NCBI GenBank assembly: GCA_015698045.1
Contig: BLAL01000297.1
Coordinates: 186,001 to 250,000, forward strand
DNA from: Rhizophagus clarus
Lineage: Eukaryota > Glomeromycota > Glomeromycetes > Glomerales > Glomeraceae
Length of the DNA: 64,000 nucleotides
Reading direction: 5' to 3'
The stretch's first letter is position 1. Each line of letters starts with the position of its first letter. Positions 49,361 to 61,619 of this stretch are shown in pieces. The notes beneath the pieces are model-generated. The model made no database searches, was not told the DNA's origin, and saw nothing but the letters and a program-made list of their open reading frames with translations. A program made the translations under genes and the position numbers.

Positions 49361-49799
49361 TAAAATTTTTTTAAATAATCCAATTCCCTTTTTATTTTAT
49401 ATATTTTTCCCTTATTAAATAAGTTCCCTTTTTTCCCTTAAAATTCAATTAGTAATTCTATTTGTGCCAGTTTTGCTCTGGAAAAGAATACGCAACTATT
49501 ATTGGTGTGAAAGAATATTTTAGTCTGACTGCCAGCGGATATGTGAATGAAACACTAACATTATGTTAGGAACCTTCTTAATGAACCAAGTTAAGGAGAA
49601 GTAATTCATCATCTTAAATTGCGTGGTTAATCAGGTTAAAATAGGAGGAAAGATAGTTGCAAAAGGGAATATACAATATATAAACATTTTTATTTGTATC
49701 AGTTGCTTTGGCAATAATTTTATTTCATAAACAAATTACAGTATATGTTGTATTCGACACAATGAAAAATGAATGTTTAGCACTGCCTAGATTTGATTG
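49361..49799. other. AT-rich spacer, nothing recognised
   Basis: No open frame of interest and no clear repeat other than poly-T stretches between the MITE and the 72-bp tandem array. Confidence 0.5.
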
Positions 49800-50890
49800 A
49801 CAAAATTTTGGCATATGTAGATGATATTGGAAATATATTTTATATGTATGTTAATTATATTACAGAGATTATATGAATTTTGACATATTTAACAATATTG
49901 TAGTTATATAGGACCCCGGACATTACATATAGAACTCACAATAAAAATGCACAAATTAAGCACTTTTTGCTCCTTTAAAAATTGATCAAATTTGCTCAAA
50001 ACTGAATTATCACATTCAAATTTATATACAATTTGCTAAAATTCAAAATATGAGTTATATTAAGATCTCAAATAATATATAAAATATGCTGGAATTTACA
50101 TAGCAGATACTCTAATTTTATTCTAATTATTTTGTAAATCTGTAAATTATTAAATTATAAAAAATAATTTTTCGAAACTAAACGGACGGTTTCTGGCCCG
50201 CATTATGCTTAATTTTGGCCGGAATTATACTTAATTTTGGCCAAAACCATGACCCGGACCCCGAAACTAATTATTTTTAATTTTTTTCCAATTAAAAAAA
50301 TTAAAGGGTAAATTAAATTTTAAAAAAGCATGAATTTGCTCAAATATAATTTTAAAAGAGTATGAATTTGCTCAAATATAATATATGACTTTATAAAAAA
50401 TGATGCAATTTGCTAAAACTTATAATTATGACTTTAAGTTAATTTTCAGCTAATTTGCTCTTTTAAAAATTATAAGTTTAGACCAATTTTGATTGAATTT
50501 GCTAAAACTAAAATGTGAGTTATATATGTAATGTCCGGGGTCCTAGTTATATTTTATGTGTGTTAATTATATTACAAAGATTATAGGAATTTTGACATAC
50601 AGAACTGATATCGTAACTATATTTTACTCATATGTTAATTATATATATAAAGATTATAGGAATTTTGACATACAGAATCAATATTGGAACTATATTTTAT
50701 TTATACATTAATTATATTACAAAGATTATATGAATTTTGATATATGTAAATGATATTGTAGCCATATTTTATATGTATGTTAATTATATTACAAAGTTTA
50801 TAGAAATTTTGACATACAGAGTTGATATTGGAACTATATTTTATTCATGTATTAACTATCTTATTGTTATATTTCATACTTTATAATATG
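49800..50890. repeat. 72-bp tandem array, six copies, interrupted by an inserted element
   Basis: The unit contains GATATTGGAACTATATTTTA, then TTAATTATATTACAAAGATT and ATAGGAATTTTGACATACAG. Unit starts fall at about 49823, 49894, 50607, 50680, 50752 and 50824, so the period is 71-73 bp except where a ~637-bp element interrupts unit 2. The six units are diverged by a few substitutions each. Confidence 0.85.
49909..50545. mobile_element. Inverted-repeat element nested in the 72-bp tandem array, 637 bp
   Basis: The left end TAGGACCCCGGACATTACAT and the right end are inverted copies matching over 30 of 31 bp. GTTATA occurs immediately on both sides (49903-49908 and 50546-50551), and uninterrupted sister units of the tandem array have this site only once, so the insertion and its 6-bp (or 8-bp TAGTTATA if the end is drawn 2 bp in) duplication are internally verified. 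The interior lacks a coding frame but has repeated AATTTGCTCAAAT-like motifs in both orientations. GC-rich ends and the duplication length do not let me name the superfamily. Confidence 0.88.
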
Positions 50891-52118
50891 TTGAACATAT
50901 ATAGGCTATCCGTCAGTGATATATCTAATATATTTATGAAAATTGAAGGTTTCTGTAAAGTAATTTCAAGAATAGAATATAGAACTCAAATCATTACTCT
51001 AACTAATGTAAAATGCAATGGTTTGATGAGTCCAATAAGAAGGATAATTAAAAATAAATTATTTTTTGTGAGGAAATTACTGAATAAATGTTAAAAAATG
51101 CTCTTTTATACAATTTATGAAATGTTTATGATAATCAACCACAATCTAAAATAACGAATTTTATTATTCAAATCAATGATCAAGAAATTCTTGGAAAAAT
51201 CACTAATATTCATTTATTAAACGCTTTCTTTTAGAATATAATCCTTTAATCTCATTTCCAAATACAAAACCTTACAATAAAAATAGTAAAATAATTGCTT
51301 TTTTAAAAAACTAAGGAAAATGACTAGTGTTTATTATATTCCTAGTCTTCCTTCCAGTGCTAGACTCCCTAGTAATGTTATTCGCAACGGAGAAATTATT
51401 AGAAGCAGTTCAGGCAATTTTTTCGGTTCAATTTCTTTAAATCTTGAAATTTTATCTTTTACACTCGTGTGCAATTCGAGAAAGCGAAGTTAATTTAGGA
51501 TTCAACTTAATACCTAAATTTCACAACTATTCCGATGGTGCTAAGAAGTAAAATAATTAAAAAATTATTAAAAAATAATTTCATAATTGATAATATTCAA
51601 TTATTTAGAAAAATAATTTCATAATAGAAATTAGGAATATAATTTTGAATCATAAATCAAAGGAGGAAATATTTTAATAAGAGAATCAACATATATGAAA
51701 AATTAACTATTTTCTTAGATCAAATAATATTGTTATGCCAGTTCTTTGGGTGCTTATAAGGGATAAGCGGTATGTATGGTGGTGGTAGCAGAAGGAATGT
51801 TTATAATTAAATGTAAATAAAGATGAAATAAAAAATAATAATTAAATAACGAATAATTCACTTATAACAAAAGCTGCGAAGGTTACACAAAATCCAACAA
51901 AAAATATAACCGTAAATCTATTACGATTTACAACACAAATTAAAAATACAAAAAATGTCAGAATACAATCAATCAGCGAGATAACTTTTTATTAATAAAC
52001 CAATTTTTATTAATCCGTAAAAATGCTATCTAATTAACTTTTACAACAGGGTGAACATACGCGTTTTTATAACTACTAAAACTACACTAAAAATATTTAA
52101 CATATTTAACGAATTAAA
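50891..52118. other. AT-rich DNA with a short coding-like fragment
   Basis: The stretch 51,319-51,493 (plus) opens with MTSVYYIPSLPSSARLPSNV and runs 58 codons, ending CNSRKRS. No homology is recognised. The frame at 50822-51094 covers the end of the tandem array and is not convincing. Nothing else was seen. Confidence 0.4.
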
Positions 52119-52182
52119 CATATTGCACATATTGCACATATTGCACGTATTGCACATATTGCACGTATTGCACATATTGCAT
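52119..52182. repeat. 9-bp minisatellite (TATTGCACA)n, about 7 copies
   Basis: Near-perfect 9-bp units alternating CACATATTG and CACGTATTG, flanked on both sides by AACATATTTAAC. Because 9 is divisible by 3, both strands are open here and give false frames of repeated short peptides. Confidence 0.9.
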
Positions 52183-52549
52183 ATGTTTAACATATTTAAC
52201 ATTCGAAACATTGATCCGCAATCATGTGACTTAACCAATCCTTCTTAGTCACGTGTTATATTGCCGCAACAATATCACTAGACAAAAAATATTTCCTTTC
52301 TGCCAATGAAATCAAAAATTGAAAATTCGCTAAAAATATCCTACAACAAAATAATGAGCTAAATACTCTTATATTAATAGATATAATTAATAATTAACAA
52401 ATTAATGAGAAATTATTCAATAAATCAAGTTGAAACAACAACTAATGGATAAAATTTTTATAAAAGAAACACGCTTAACACGAAATATGAAAGAAGAAAT
52501 AATACCATATAACAATAATTCAAAGAATATGTTAACATACCCTAGATTA

Positions 52550-54150
52550 GATAATACTTATATATATGGAAAAAATATAACCAACTATATATAATAATTT
52601 ATTATTGATTATATTCTTGTTAATCAATCGGAAGATTATATAGTAACTTGAACAATGACATTTTGCAGCTTTCCAAAAGATTTATATATATTTAACAGAT
52701 AGAACAATCAAAAAATTTTTTTTAGATAATAATAAAATAAATAACAAAACTATGAGTGCAGAAAAACTTATAATTTCATCAACAATCATACTTCTAAACT
52801 TAAGCAAACAAAATATAGAAAATAAATTTACACTCAAAAAATTATTTACACAATATTCTCACAATTATTTAGCTAATAATTCTCAATACTCCTGAATAGA
52901 ACAAATTAACTACAACAATAATAATTCAATTATTGAATGTCTTATCAAATCAGATTCAATAGAAAATTCCTTACTGAAACTAAAAACAATCAAATTGAAA
53001 ATAATTAATCTAAATATAATACATATTTGCATAGACAACTCTGTACAAAATCAATCAACAATACAAGTTCAAGGTATATTGGTATATTAGGTCTACATAT
53101 ATATAATGATAAATATGAATTTATGGAAGAATTCTACACAATATTTGAAAATTGGATCACTCCAAACAAAGAAAAGCTATATATGTTTCTAATAAGCTTA
53201 CTCCTAATTAAAAATCAAAGCTTCATTAACATTTGGACAGATTGCAAAACAAACATCAACCTCTTTAACAAAATGATAAATAAGAATATAAATCTCTGAT
53301 ATCGAAAAATAGTATCGAATGGTTATTAATCAAAGAAATTATAATATATATCATAACAAATTAGATAAAGAAAGTCAAAGTAAATATGAAATTACAAATC
53401 AACTATATACTACAAAATTCAACTATGAAAAAATTTCTAATTTCTCATATATACTAAAAATGGAATAATATAGAAATAGAAAAAAATTTAAGAAAATTCG
53501 TTAGCAACTACACGTATATAAAAAACTTAGAATCCTTTCTAAACTTATATCAGAATGATAAATATCGAAATAAAGAAATCAAATGGAACATCTCACTTTT
53601 ATGTATTAATGGAGATGAAAACATTTTACAAACAAATTTTTGTATGTTGTGCCACAGAAGAAAAAAATACAGAGATTAGTTGAAGAAATTCCTACAACAG
53701 AAAAGAAAAAACAAAACTCTTTCGACATATATAAATATATAAATATTGGAAATGTATTCATTGCAATAACAAAAAGGAAATCTTTACTCATATATGGATT
53801 TGTAGAAAACACAAAAAAAATATATTACAAATTATTAAAGACATTTTAGTTACAATCACCGTCAAACTAACAAATAATCAATACTCGTATTCAAATATAT
53901 ACTGACTTAAAAAATAAATCGTATTTTAAGTTAGAAAATAGCATCAATCATAAAACTGAAATAACATTTATTGACTTAATTAAAGGATTATTTTCTCAAG
54001 ATCTATACAATATTATTCATCAAAATATAAGAAAAAAGATGATCGAATTTGCTAAACAATTATTACAATCAATTTATGAAAAAAACTAATGATATTTGGA
54101 AAATACATAGTAAATTATTTCAAAAAATTAAAAAACAAAAAATATCACAA
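52550..54150 (+). pseudogene. LINE C-terminal relic with RNase H-like domain
   Basis: Fragments in one orientation resemble the region after the reverse transcriptase of fungal LINEs. The most telling, at about 53010-53300, reads HICIDNSVQNQST (first acidic strand), then EEFYTIFENWITPNKEKLYM, LLLIKNQSFINIWTDCKTNI, the TDxx strand-4 motif of RNase H, and LFNKMINKNINL. Stops and frame changes occur before and after. It lies 10 kb from the nearest reverse-transcriptase relic, so it is a third insertion or a distant fragment. Confidence 0.6.
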
Positions 54151-55383
54151 AAAACAGAAATAATTAGGAGCAGAGGCAATTGAAATAGTAAAAGAAACAA
54201 CAGGAAATTTAGGGATGTAAAAGTAATTTTTTTATATGATACTTATATGAAGTTTTTATAAAACTGATATTTTTAATTATTTAAAAAATTGTTTCTGAAA
54301 ACAAGATTAATAAAGAAATTTATGAAGATTTTTCTGTTTTTAAAAACAAGAATCATAATGTGAAAAATTTAAAATAAACGTAAGATTATATAATTTGTAA
54401 TCTTTATTATTATATATGACTATTATTAGTATAAGTTTGTAATAATCTTATAAGTTGCACAAGAATTATACTAAAAGCTGGAATTTAGTAATTCTCTTTA
54501 GTTTTTTTTTGCAAAATAAAAAATGACATTCCTTTTCTAATCTAATAGTAATTCTGTTTTCTTTAGTAAGTGAAAAATTAGGTATTATTAAAAATATTAC
54601 AAATAGTACTTTTAGAGTTCTAAATAAGAAGCTCTGTTATATACTACTATATTCATATTAATAATAATTTTAAAATTTTAATAATAAAAGGTAATAATAA
54701 AAAAATTATTATTGATTAAAGAAAATTGATAATAAAGGTGTAAATATATATTAGCTACTAATTTCTAATTTTCAAATTATTTGTAATAAAAGTTTATTTT
54801 TAACTGTATTGAATAAGATTCGTTCTTGATTATATAAAATTTTTATTTAAAAAATTTCTTTACATTGTAATTTCTTGGATAAATATAAAAATTATCATAT
54901 TAGCGCTTATAAATAATATATTCTGAGATTTTTATTTTAATGGCTAACTTTAATTTTTAACTGGAGCGGTCACAGTAAAATAAATACAAAATTTTAATTG
55001 CCTAGCTAATAATAAGGTTATATTTCAAATTTTGCAAAAATCGAATTAGTAATAATCGAGAAATTAATTATTAAAAATCTGCACTATATAAATTTATACC
55101 GATCTTTTATTTTAATAGTTAATTTCACTGGTTTGATTTTTAGGAAATTTGAAACACCTTGTTACTAGCCAAACTATTATAATCTTGTATTCATATTACT
55201 GTAATCGTTCTAGTTAAGAAGTTAAAAATTAGTCATTAAAATAAAAACTTTATATTATATGATTTATAAATGTCAATATGGTAATTTTTTATGTTTATTT
55301 TAAATATTACAATATAAAAATATTTTTTTAAAAAAATTTTTATATAATTAAGAATAAATTTTATTTAACATAATTAAAAATAA
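54151..55383. other. AT-rich 3' flank of the PD-(D/E)XK-like gene
   Basis: No gene. Contains a diverged repeat copy annotated separately and long A/T-only stretches. Confidence 0.5.
54481..54650. repeat. Dispersed repeat, older copy
   Basis: Shares ordered blocks with 56648-56905: TAATTCTC followed by TTAG, TTTGCAAAATAAAAAATGAC, ATCTAA...AGT...ATTCTG, TTTAG..AAGTGAAAAA, GGTATTATTA and TAAGAAGCT. More eroded and AT-drifted than the other copy. Same orientation. Confidence 0.65.
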
Positions 55384-55414
55384 GGTGGTCCTAAACTTTT
55401 TGCGAGGGAGTGTA
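55384..55414. mobile_element. Single terminal repeat of a Tc1/mariner-like element
   Basis: GGTGGTCCTAAACTTTTTGC followed by GAGGGAGTGTA has the form of the Tc1/mariner terminal repeat (inverse ACTCCCTCGCAAAAAGTTTA). It ends with TA two bases before the stop codon of the neighbouring gene. The opposite end was not found upstream, so the element is truncated or its other end is decayed. Resemblance is from memory of the family's terminal pattern. Confidence 0.45.
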
Positions 55415-55416
55415 TT

Positions 55417-58000
55417 TTAAACTTTGTCATATATATAATTAGACATTACTTCATCAACAGGTTTCCATAAGATACGACGAAAACCAATTACTAGAATGAC
55501 AAATCCTATCAGTTTACTAGGATTTGAATTTGATTTAGTTATTCTAACACGCTTATCAAATACCCCTGAACTGGAATAATTAGCTACCTTTCCCTTTGAA
55601 ATTATATTCATATATAATATTAATTGATTTATTCCATTATCCAATACTTCTTCTATAGTTGTTTGATTAATTTTTTTCTGTCCTTTTAACCAAAATGTAT
55701 ATGGTCTTTTTAATAAAACTTTTTCATTTTCTTTTTCAATAATTTTATCTAAATTTTCCAGTTCATTTGCACCAACCTTATTTTTAATAAGACCAACTAA
55801 TGAAATGTATTTTAGTTCTAAACTAACATTATTATCTCCTAAAATGAAAATATCTGAATAACCAAAACGACCTGATCCTTTTGACTTTTTACCATCTATT
55901 ACTAATGAAAGTTCTGGAATGTAACAATTTAATGGTAAAATATTTTCAATAATTGCCTGAAGTACAGATTCATTTGCTGAAGATAGAGACATCTGTGATC
56001 TTGCTAATAGCCTAGTTTTCAGAACTTTAATAAAAGGTATAATATTGCCTGCAATAAGGCTTTCATGTGCTGAAACAACTGAAAGTATATTATCAATAGA
56101 TTGCTTATACATTAAATTATCCTTATTTTGTTCTATAATTTGGCACTGTTTTTTCCAGTGTTCTAATGAATGATTATTAAATATGACTGAATTTAATAAT
56201 TTAATAATTTATATAATTTATTAATGTAACAAAAAAAATAATACATTATATTACTTACCAGTAGATGATAAATCATCTGTATAAGTATCATTTGTATCTC
56301 TTGTTCTTTTTTTTTCTTTTTGTTTAGCAGATTCATTTTCTGGGCGAGATGATTCAGTAGCAGCAGGTATTACTATGTTTGATTCAGTAGATTCAGTAAT
56401 AGCAGGCACTAAATTTTCTTTTTTCTGTTCTTGCCAAAATATTTGCCATTTTTTTTCATAGCGCAAGTTTTCTGCATATACCTGTTATGAGAAAGAAATT
56501 ATTAGTAAAGTGCATCAAAATTTTTATTTAGTAATAAAAGAAGGTACATAGCCAATTCCTCCTCCAGAATTAGCAGACTTTTACCAACAACAAAGTAAGG
56601 GTGCCTGAATTGAGAACCTGGTATCATAGATGCCGATCGTGTCAATACAGTAATTCTCCTTAGTCAGGACGCACCCAACTATGGAGTTACCCTTTCTTTG
56701 CAAAATAAAAAAATGACACACCTTTTTTTTTACTATCAAAAAAGCATCCTGATCTAACAGTGATTCTGCCTCCTTTAGGAAGTGAAAAAACCAGGTATTA
56801 TTAAGATCATCACAAGTTTCTGCTGATGATAAAGTTGTAAAGACATCTTTATGATAAATAATAATATCTAAGAAGCTATTATATGATGATTTACTGCCTT
56901 TCTTTTTTAGATATGAGATAAGAACTAGTAAATCAAATAAGTTAGTTAGTGGCTAATATAAATAGAGTCAAAATTCATGACTTACTATTTTGGCCAGGAT
57001 ATTTCTCAGATGTGCTCATGTTAAGTGTTAAGTGATAGAGTTTAATTATAAAAATAATAAAATTATTAATAAATTGTCTGGAAATAAGAAATTTGTCAAA
57101 TAATTAAATATAATAAAAAATATGCTGGGAGGATATTTATATAAAAAGATGATGGATAATTATGAATAAAGTATTATCACATATATTTAGTTATTATACA
57201 TATATAATATGTATAATATGAGTCAATACTCCAAGTCAAAAACATTTTTGTCGTATAATTGATTAACTTATAAAAATAAAATGTATCAAAATAATTCGCA
57301 TAATAATGATCAATTATGAATTTTTTTAGTCAAATTAATTATATTTGTAATATTCGAAATAAATGATATGTATTAATTATTGAAAATTAATCAAAACAAT
57401 TAAATGTAAATTAATATTTGTCATATAATATCACAGTTAGGGTCATTATGTTACATTCATTTTTTTCATTCTTACAAAATATTTATTGCAAATAACTTTA
57501 AATTGACTATTATCAAATATTGTAATTAAATGTAATTATGACCGCTTCTGCTCAAGTTACGACACATTATTCACATTAATGTGTCGATCCAAGTCATACT
57601 GGCTACATATCAGTATAATGTTAAATTTATAAATATTAGATGCTGAATTTTTCTCGAGACATTGTAATTAATATGTTTAATATTAATAGATTACAAAATG
57701 ACATGCCTGGAAATTCTTGAAATACTTAACATTAATTTTATAGTGGAATTTCAAACTTTGATCAGAAGCACAATCTCAAGTTAATAAAAGTAACATAAAT
57801 ATTTGGATTATGATAACTTTCTACAGTACTTTAATACCATATAATTCAAATTTCTTTACTTTGTTTTTTGATTCAAATAAATCTCTAACAATGCATTCTG
57901 CACAAACTCCATAAATGGCATAACGTGGAAGATTATCTTGAGAACAATACCATTGTTCATGAAGTTCAGTCACCTGTTTACCAAATACATATATTTTCAT
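55417..58000 (-). CDS. PD-(D/E)XK nuclease-like protein of a fungal expanded family
   Basis: Three exons join in frame with GT-AG junctions: 58000-57860, 56481-56259 and 56162-55417, giving 369 residues. The start is the in-frame ATG at 58000 (MKIYVFGKQVTELHEQWYC). Exon 1 carries EQWYCSQDNLPRYAIYGVCA; exon 2 has ENLRYEKKWQIFWQEQKKEN and a Ser/Thr/Glu-rich linker. The C-terminal domain reads GSGRFGYSDIFILGDNNVSL, then ELKYISLVGL: an Asp followed by E-x-K, the catalytic pattern of the PD-(D/E)XK superfamily. Near the end are DNGINQLILYMNIISKGK and IGFVILVIGFRRILWKP. I associate this architecture with multigene families in Rhizophagus; substrate and role are unknown. Intron 1 is 1,378 bp against the usual 60-100 and holds a dispersed repeat. 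No stops interrupt the coding exons. An exon still further upstream (near 58,050-58,130, ELSDPNNFEKYKKLF) may belong to the full family but is not joinable. Confidence 0.72.
56648..56905. repeat. Dispersed repeat, younger copy inside an intron
   Basis: Lies within the first intron of the PD-(D/E)XK-like gene and matches 54481-54650 in block order. It is less AT-drifted, so younger. The segment before it (56,570-56,650) is unusually balanced in base composition and contains GGGTGCCTGA / TCAGGACGCACCC, a partial inverted pair. Confidence 0.6.
57560..57586. repeat. Palindrome with 10-bp arms in the intron
   Basis: CGACACATTA and TAATGTGTCG flank a 7-bp loop. Lies in the long first intron of the PD-(D/E)XK-like gene; could be a fold-back remnant. 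Confidence 0.6.
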
Positions 58001-58584
58001 ATTTTTTTTTCATAATTTGTTGTTTCATTTGTGCAATTGCAACAATTTTTCTTTTTAATATCTAAATAATTTCTTATATTTCTCAAAATTATTTGGATCA
58101 CTTAATTCCACCATTTGATTTTGCCTATTTGTTTGACGAATTAGAATTAAGCAATGCTGAACCAATACGATTTATTATGCTGTCAAATCGTCATAATATA
58201 GTTGAATTTTAATTTGTTGTAATATCGTAATGTATCATATTTTAACCTATGATTTTAGCATCGTAAAATCAAATCATATAAATCCATTATAATCAATTTG
58301 ACCATTATTGCAGTTAGTCAATTCATCACTCACCATTACAGCATTACGGTAATTTGGCATTATAACAACATAATTTATTTAAGAGAATATTTCTTTAATA
58401 AAGCAACTTCTGTCAGGGTTCTAATGCACTTACAAACTTAAATAGTCATTATCTTAAAAGATGACGTATCAAAAATTAGCTATTTTCCAGACATTAGCTT
58501 TTTTTTACATTTAGAGTAAACGAGACTTGCTATTCTTGCATTTTTTATTTTTTACATTCCTATAAAAAAAATCTGTATTTAAAA

Positions 58585-58745
58585 TGTGCTTAAAAATTTT
58601 AAATATTCTTAAAACATACTTTTAAAAATTTTAAAATATACTTAAAATATATATATTTTTTTAGGTATGCTTTAAAAATATTTTAAGAATATTTTAAAAT
58701 TTTAAGTATATTTTAAAATTTTAAGTATATTTTAAGTATATATTA
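58585..58745. repeat. TTTTAAA-rich repeat with inverted symmetry
   Basis: Repeated blocks of TTTTAAGTATATTTTAAAAT on the right and the complementary form on the left (TTAAAATATACTTAAAATAT) around 58,665, so the whole tract can fold back on itself. Confidence 0.6.
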
Positions 58746-59758
58746 TCTTAATGCATTAAAGTTTGATTGGAATATAATAGGTTCTTTCTTCTGTGATGAG
58801 AGACTCAATAGATTTTTATTGTGAAATATGAATCTTTTAGAATTTTAGAAATAGTTTCTACAGTTTTTTATCAGAACGTTGACTATTTATTACAAAATAA
58901 AGAGAAAATGCCAATTCTTTCAAATTACTGCCATAAGAAATGAAGTGTAATTTTGTCTTAATGAAAGTTTTTTTCATTAATACTCATTTTTTTCTCTACA
59001 GATTCTTGTAAATATATAGAAACATTTGGTTTTATCATACTCGCACTTGTTTCCTTCAGATTATAGCTGCAGTACATGCAATATTTTCACGTTGAATAAG
59101 AATTTTTGGCACAAAAAAATGAGACATAAAGCGTGATAAAAATGCATATTCAATAAATAATTGGAAAGAAATGATTAGTGCATGTATTTGGTAATATTAT
59201 CCCCATTTGATAGTCAAAAGTTTGAAAGAGCATATGGAAAGTGATTTCCATTCTTATTTTTGTATCTAGCCTGATATATGTGAATATCAGTGAAACTTTA
59301 ACGGATTGACACTCTGATACCTTTTTTTTTGTCCAAATTTGGAAACTATAGATTAAATTGATTGCGAAAACTTATCTTTAAGAGAAATGCGTTTTATAAT
59401 AATGCTTAAAGCTTAAAGCATTTATGCTCTAACCTGGTTTAACAGACAAGTTTTTCTTAGGAAATTTTTGTTAGTTAGGTTAACTAGAATTGTAGTCATA
59501 TTAGCTTTTAGGCTAGAGACCTAGTCAGTTCACTAACATGTACCAAATCCAATATATTTCTCCCAATAAATCTTTTTTGTTTACCAGTAAAAAAAAGAAA
59601 AAAAAGCTTTAACATTTATGCATAATGAATAATGCATATGCTTATGCTTTGGCTTCTTTTAACATCAAAAAAGTAAAATTGCGATTTAGGCCTTCCTGTG
59701 CAACCTTCATTGCATGTTTAGTTGAGTCATCAAATAATAAGTTTCTGCAAATTTTTTT

Positions 59759-59820
59759 AATTTCGTTGATCCTACTTTTTAATTTCGTTGATCCTACTTT
59801 TTAATTTCATTGATCCTATC
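59759..59820. repeat. 22-bp tandem repeat, 2.8 copies
   Basis: AATTTCGTTGATCCTACTTT plus TT repeats at 59759, 59781 and 59803, the last with one substitution (CATT for CGTT). Confidence 0.9.
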
Positions 59821-60229
59821 AAGAAAACCATCAATTGTATCACTAAAAACAAAAGTTTATTAATAAATTCTGCCAAAAAAACAACCAGGACTAAAGAAAA
59901 TTATTAAATAGGTTATATTAGAGAAAGAAAAAAATAAAAATAAAATTATTTTTTTTATTAAATGATTAGTCAATCTTTTTTGTTATTTTTTTCATTAAAA
60001 TGTCAAAACGATTAACAATCAAGAAAATTATTTTCTCTGTCAAAATAATTAAGAAAAAATTGCTTTTTATAAAGTTATTTTTTTAAACGAAACAATTTAA
60101 TTAAGAAAAACAATTGTTTTTTTATTATTGAAAAAATGATAAAAATGATAGATAATAGAATATTTTTTTTTTTTAAAAAAAAAGTAAAATAATTTTTTCG
60201 TTATTCAGTTTAAAATTGTTTAAGAAATA

Positions 60230-61250
60230 GTTTATTTTATTTTGATTTTCAGTTTAAAAAAAAAACAAATAATTTTTTAATGAATTTATTAGTATTTGGT
60301 TAAAAAAACTGTTAAAAATAAATTATTAATCATTTGGTTTAATAAACAAATTTTTTTAATTATTTGGTTTAATGACTGTTAAATCAAGCATTAGGTAGTT
60401 TTAAAAGCCATAAAAAAATTCATTTTTTTTGATTATAGAAAAAAAATCATTTTTCTTAATCAAATAATTAAAGAAAAATTTGTTTTTTTTTGATTTTTCC
60501 AATTAAACAACTAAAAAAAAATCATTTTTTTTAAGTGAAATGATTAAAAAAAATCACTTTTCGATTAAAATAATTAAAAATAATAGTTAAAACTATTTTA
60601 AAAAATATGCCATTTTTAAGAAAATAATTCAAAAAATAGAGCATTTTTTTTTTTTTAAAAAAAAGAACAATTTTTCATTATTTAACTTAAAATCATTAAA
60701 AAATAGCTTACTTTTCTGGTTTAAAAAAAAAATATTTTATTTGTTATTATTCGGTTAAAAGAAACTGTTAAGAAATAAATTATTGATCATTCAGTTTAAT
60801 AAATAAATTTTTTAATTATTGATTTAATAAACTTTTCTTCAATTTATTTACTTAAAAATTTTAGTTCATAAACCATTAAAAGAATAATTATTACTGAATC
60901 ATTCAACTTAACAGCACAAAATTATAATTTTGAAGTTATATAGTTTAATAAATCAAAAAAAAATTTTTTTTAACTATCTGGTTTAATTGATCATTAAAAA
61001 ATAAATTATTTTTTTTAATTATCCGATTATAAGCTAATAATTTAATTATCCAGTTTAAATAAATCGTTAAAAAAAAAAAAATAAAATTGATTTTTTGATT
61101 TATATGGATTAATAAACTGTTAAAAATAAGCATTATTAATCCATTAGAAAAATAAATTAATTATTTCAGTCTAATAGAATAAATCAATAAAAAAAATTAA
61201 TATTTTTTAATTATCCAGTTTAATAAATAAACTGCTAAAGCATTTGTTAC
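60230..61250. repeat. Degenerate A/T satellite, ~35-45 bp periodicity
   Basis: Motifs such as TTTGGTTTAATAAAC, GTTAAAAATAAATTATT and AATTATTTGGTTTAAT recur irregularly for about 1 kb, with length changes in the A and T runs. It looks like an old tandem array or a series of decayed repeat units. The open frame at 60945-61133 is not a gene. Confidence 0.5.
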
Positions 61251-61619
61251 ATTATTAATTTTTATCATGTAAATAATTAAAACAAATTAATTTAAGTAAT
61301 TTTAATGAAAAAAAAATGCGAGATCATTTACAATATTAGCCACTTTTTATTAATCTTTTTTTTGACAATAATGATATAAATACTTTTATATTGTAGTAAA
61401 AATGATATTAATACTTTTCTATTGATAGTTTAATAAAAATAATTTTATTAATCATTTTTGTTATTTACTTTTAATAAAAATAATTTTAATTTTATTTTAA
61501 TCTTTTTAATAAAAATGATTTAACATTTTTTTTATTAATTATTAAAAAAATTTTATCGGCTAATTTATGATTTTATTTATACATAATTTTATAAAAAAAT
61601 CGAATGCACGGCAATATAT

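Larger units (their letters stand above)
58001..61600. other. Gene-free A/T-rich region with degenerate satellites
   Basis: No supported gene. The piece near 58,050-58,150 (minus) reads MVELSDPNNFEKYKKLFRY, like an N-terminal exon of the neighbouring gene's family, then stops. The rest is homopolymer and short repeat DNA, annotated below. Confidence 0.55.

Noticed and set aside
52119-52182. Possible CRISPR-like array
   Set aside because: Units are 9 bp with no spacers, and the genome is eukaryotic by its introns.
52041-52248. Open frames on both strands with repeated CNMCNT / LHILHV peptides
   Set aside because: They are translations of the 9-bp minisatellite, whose length is divisible by three, so frames stay open by construction.
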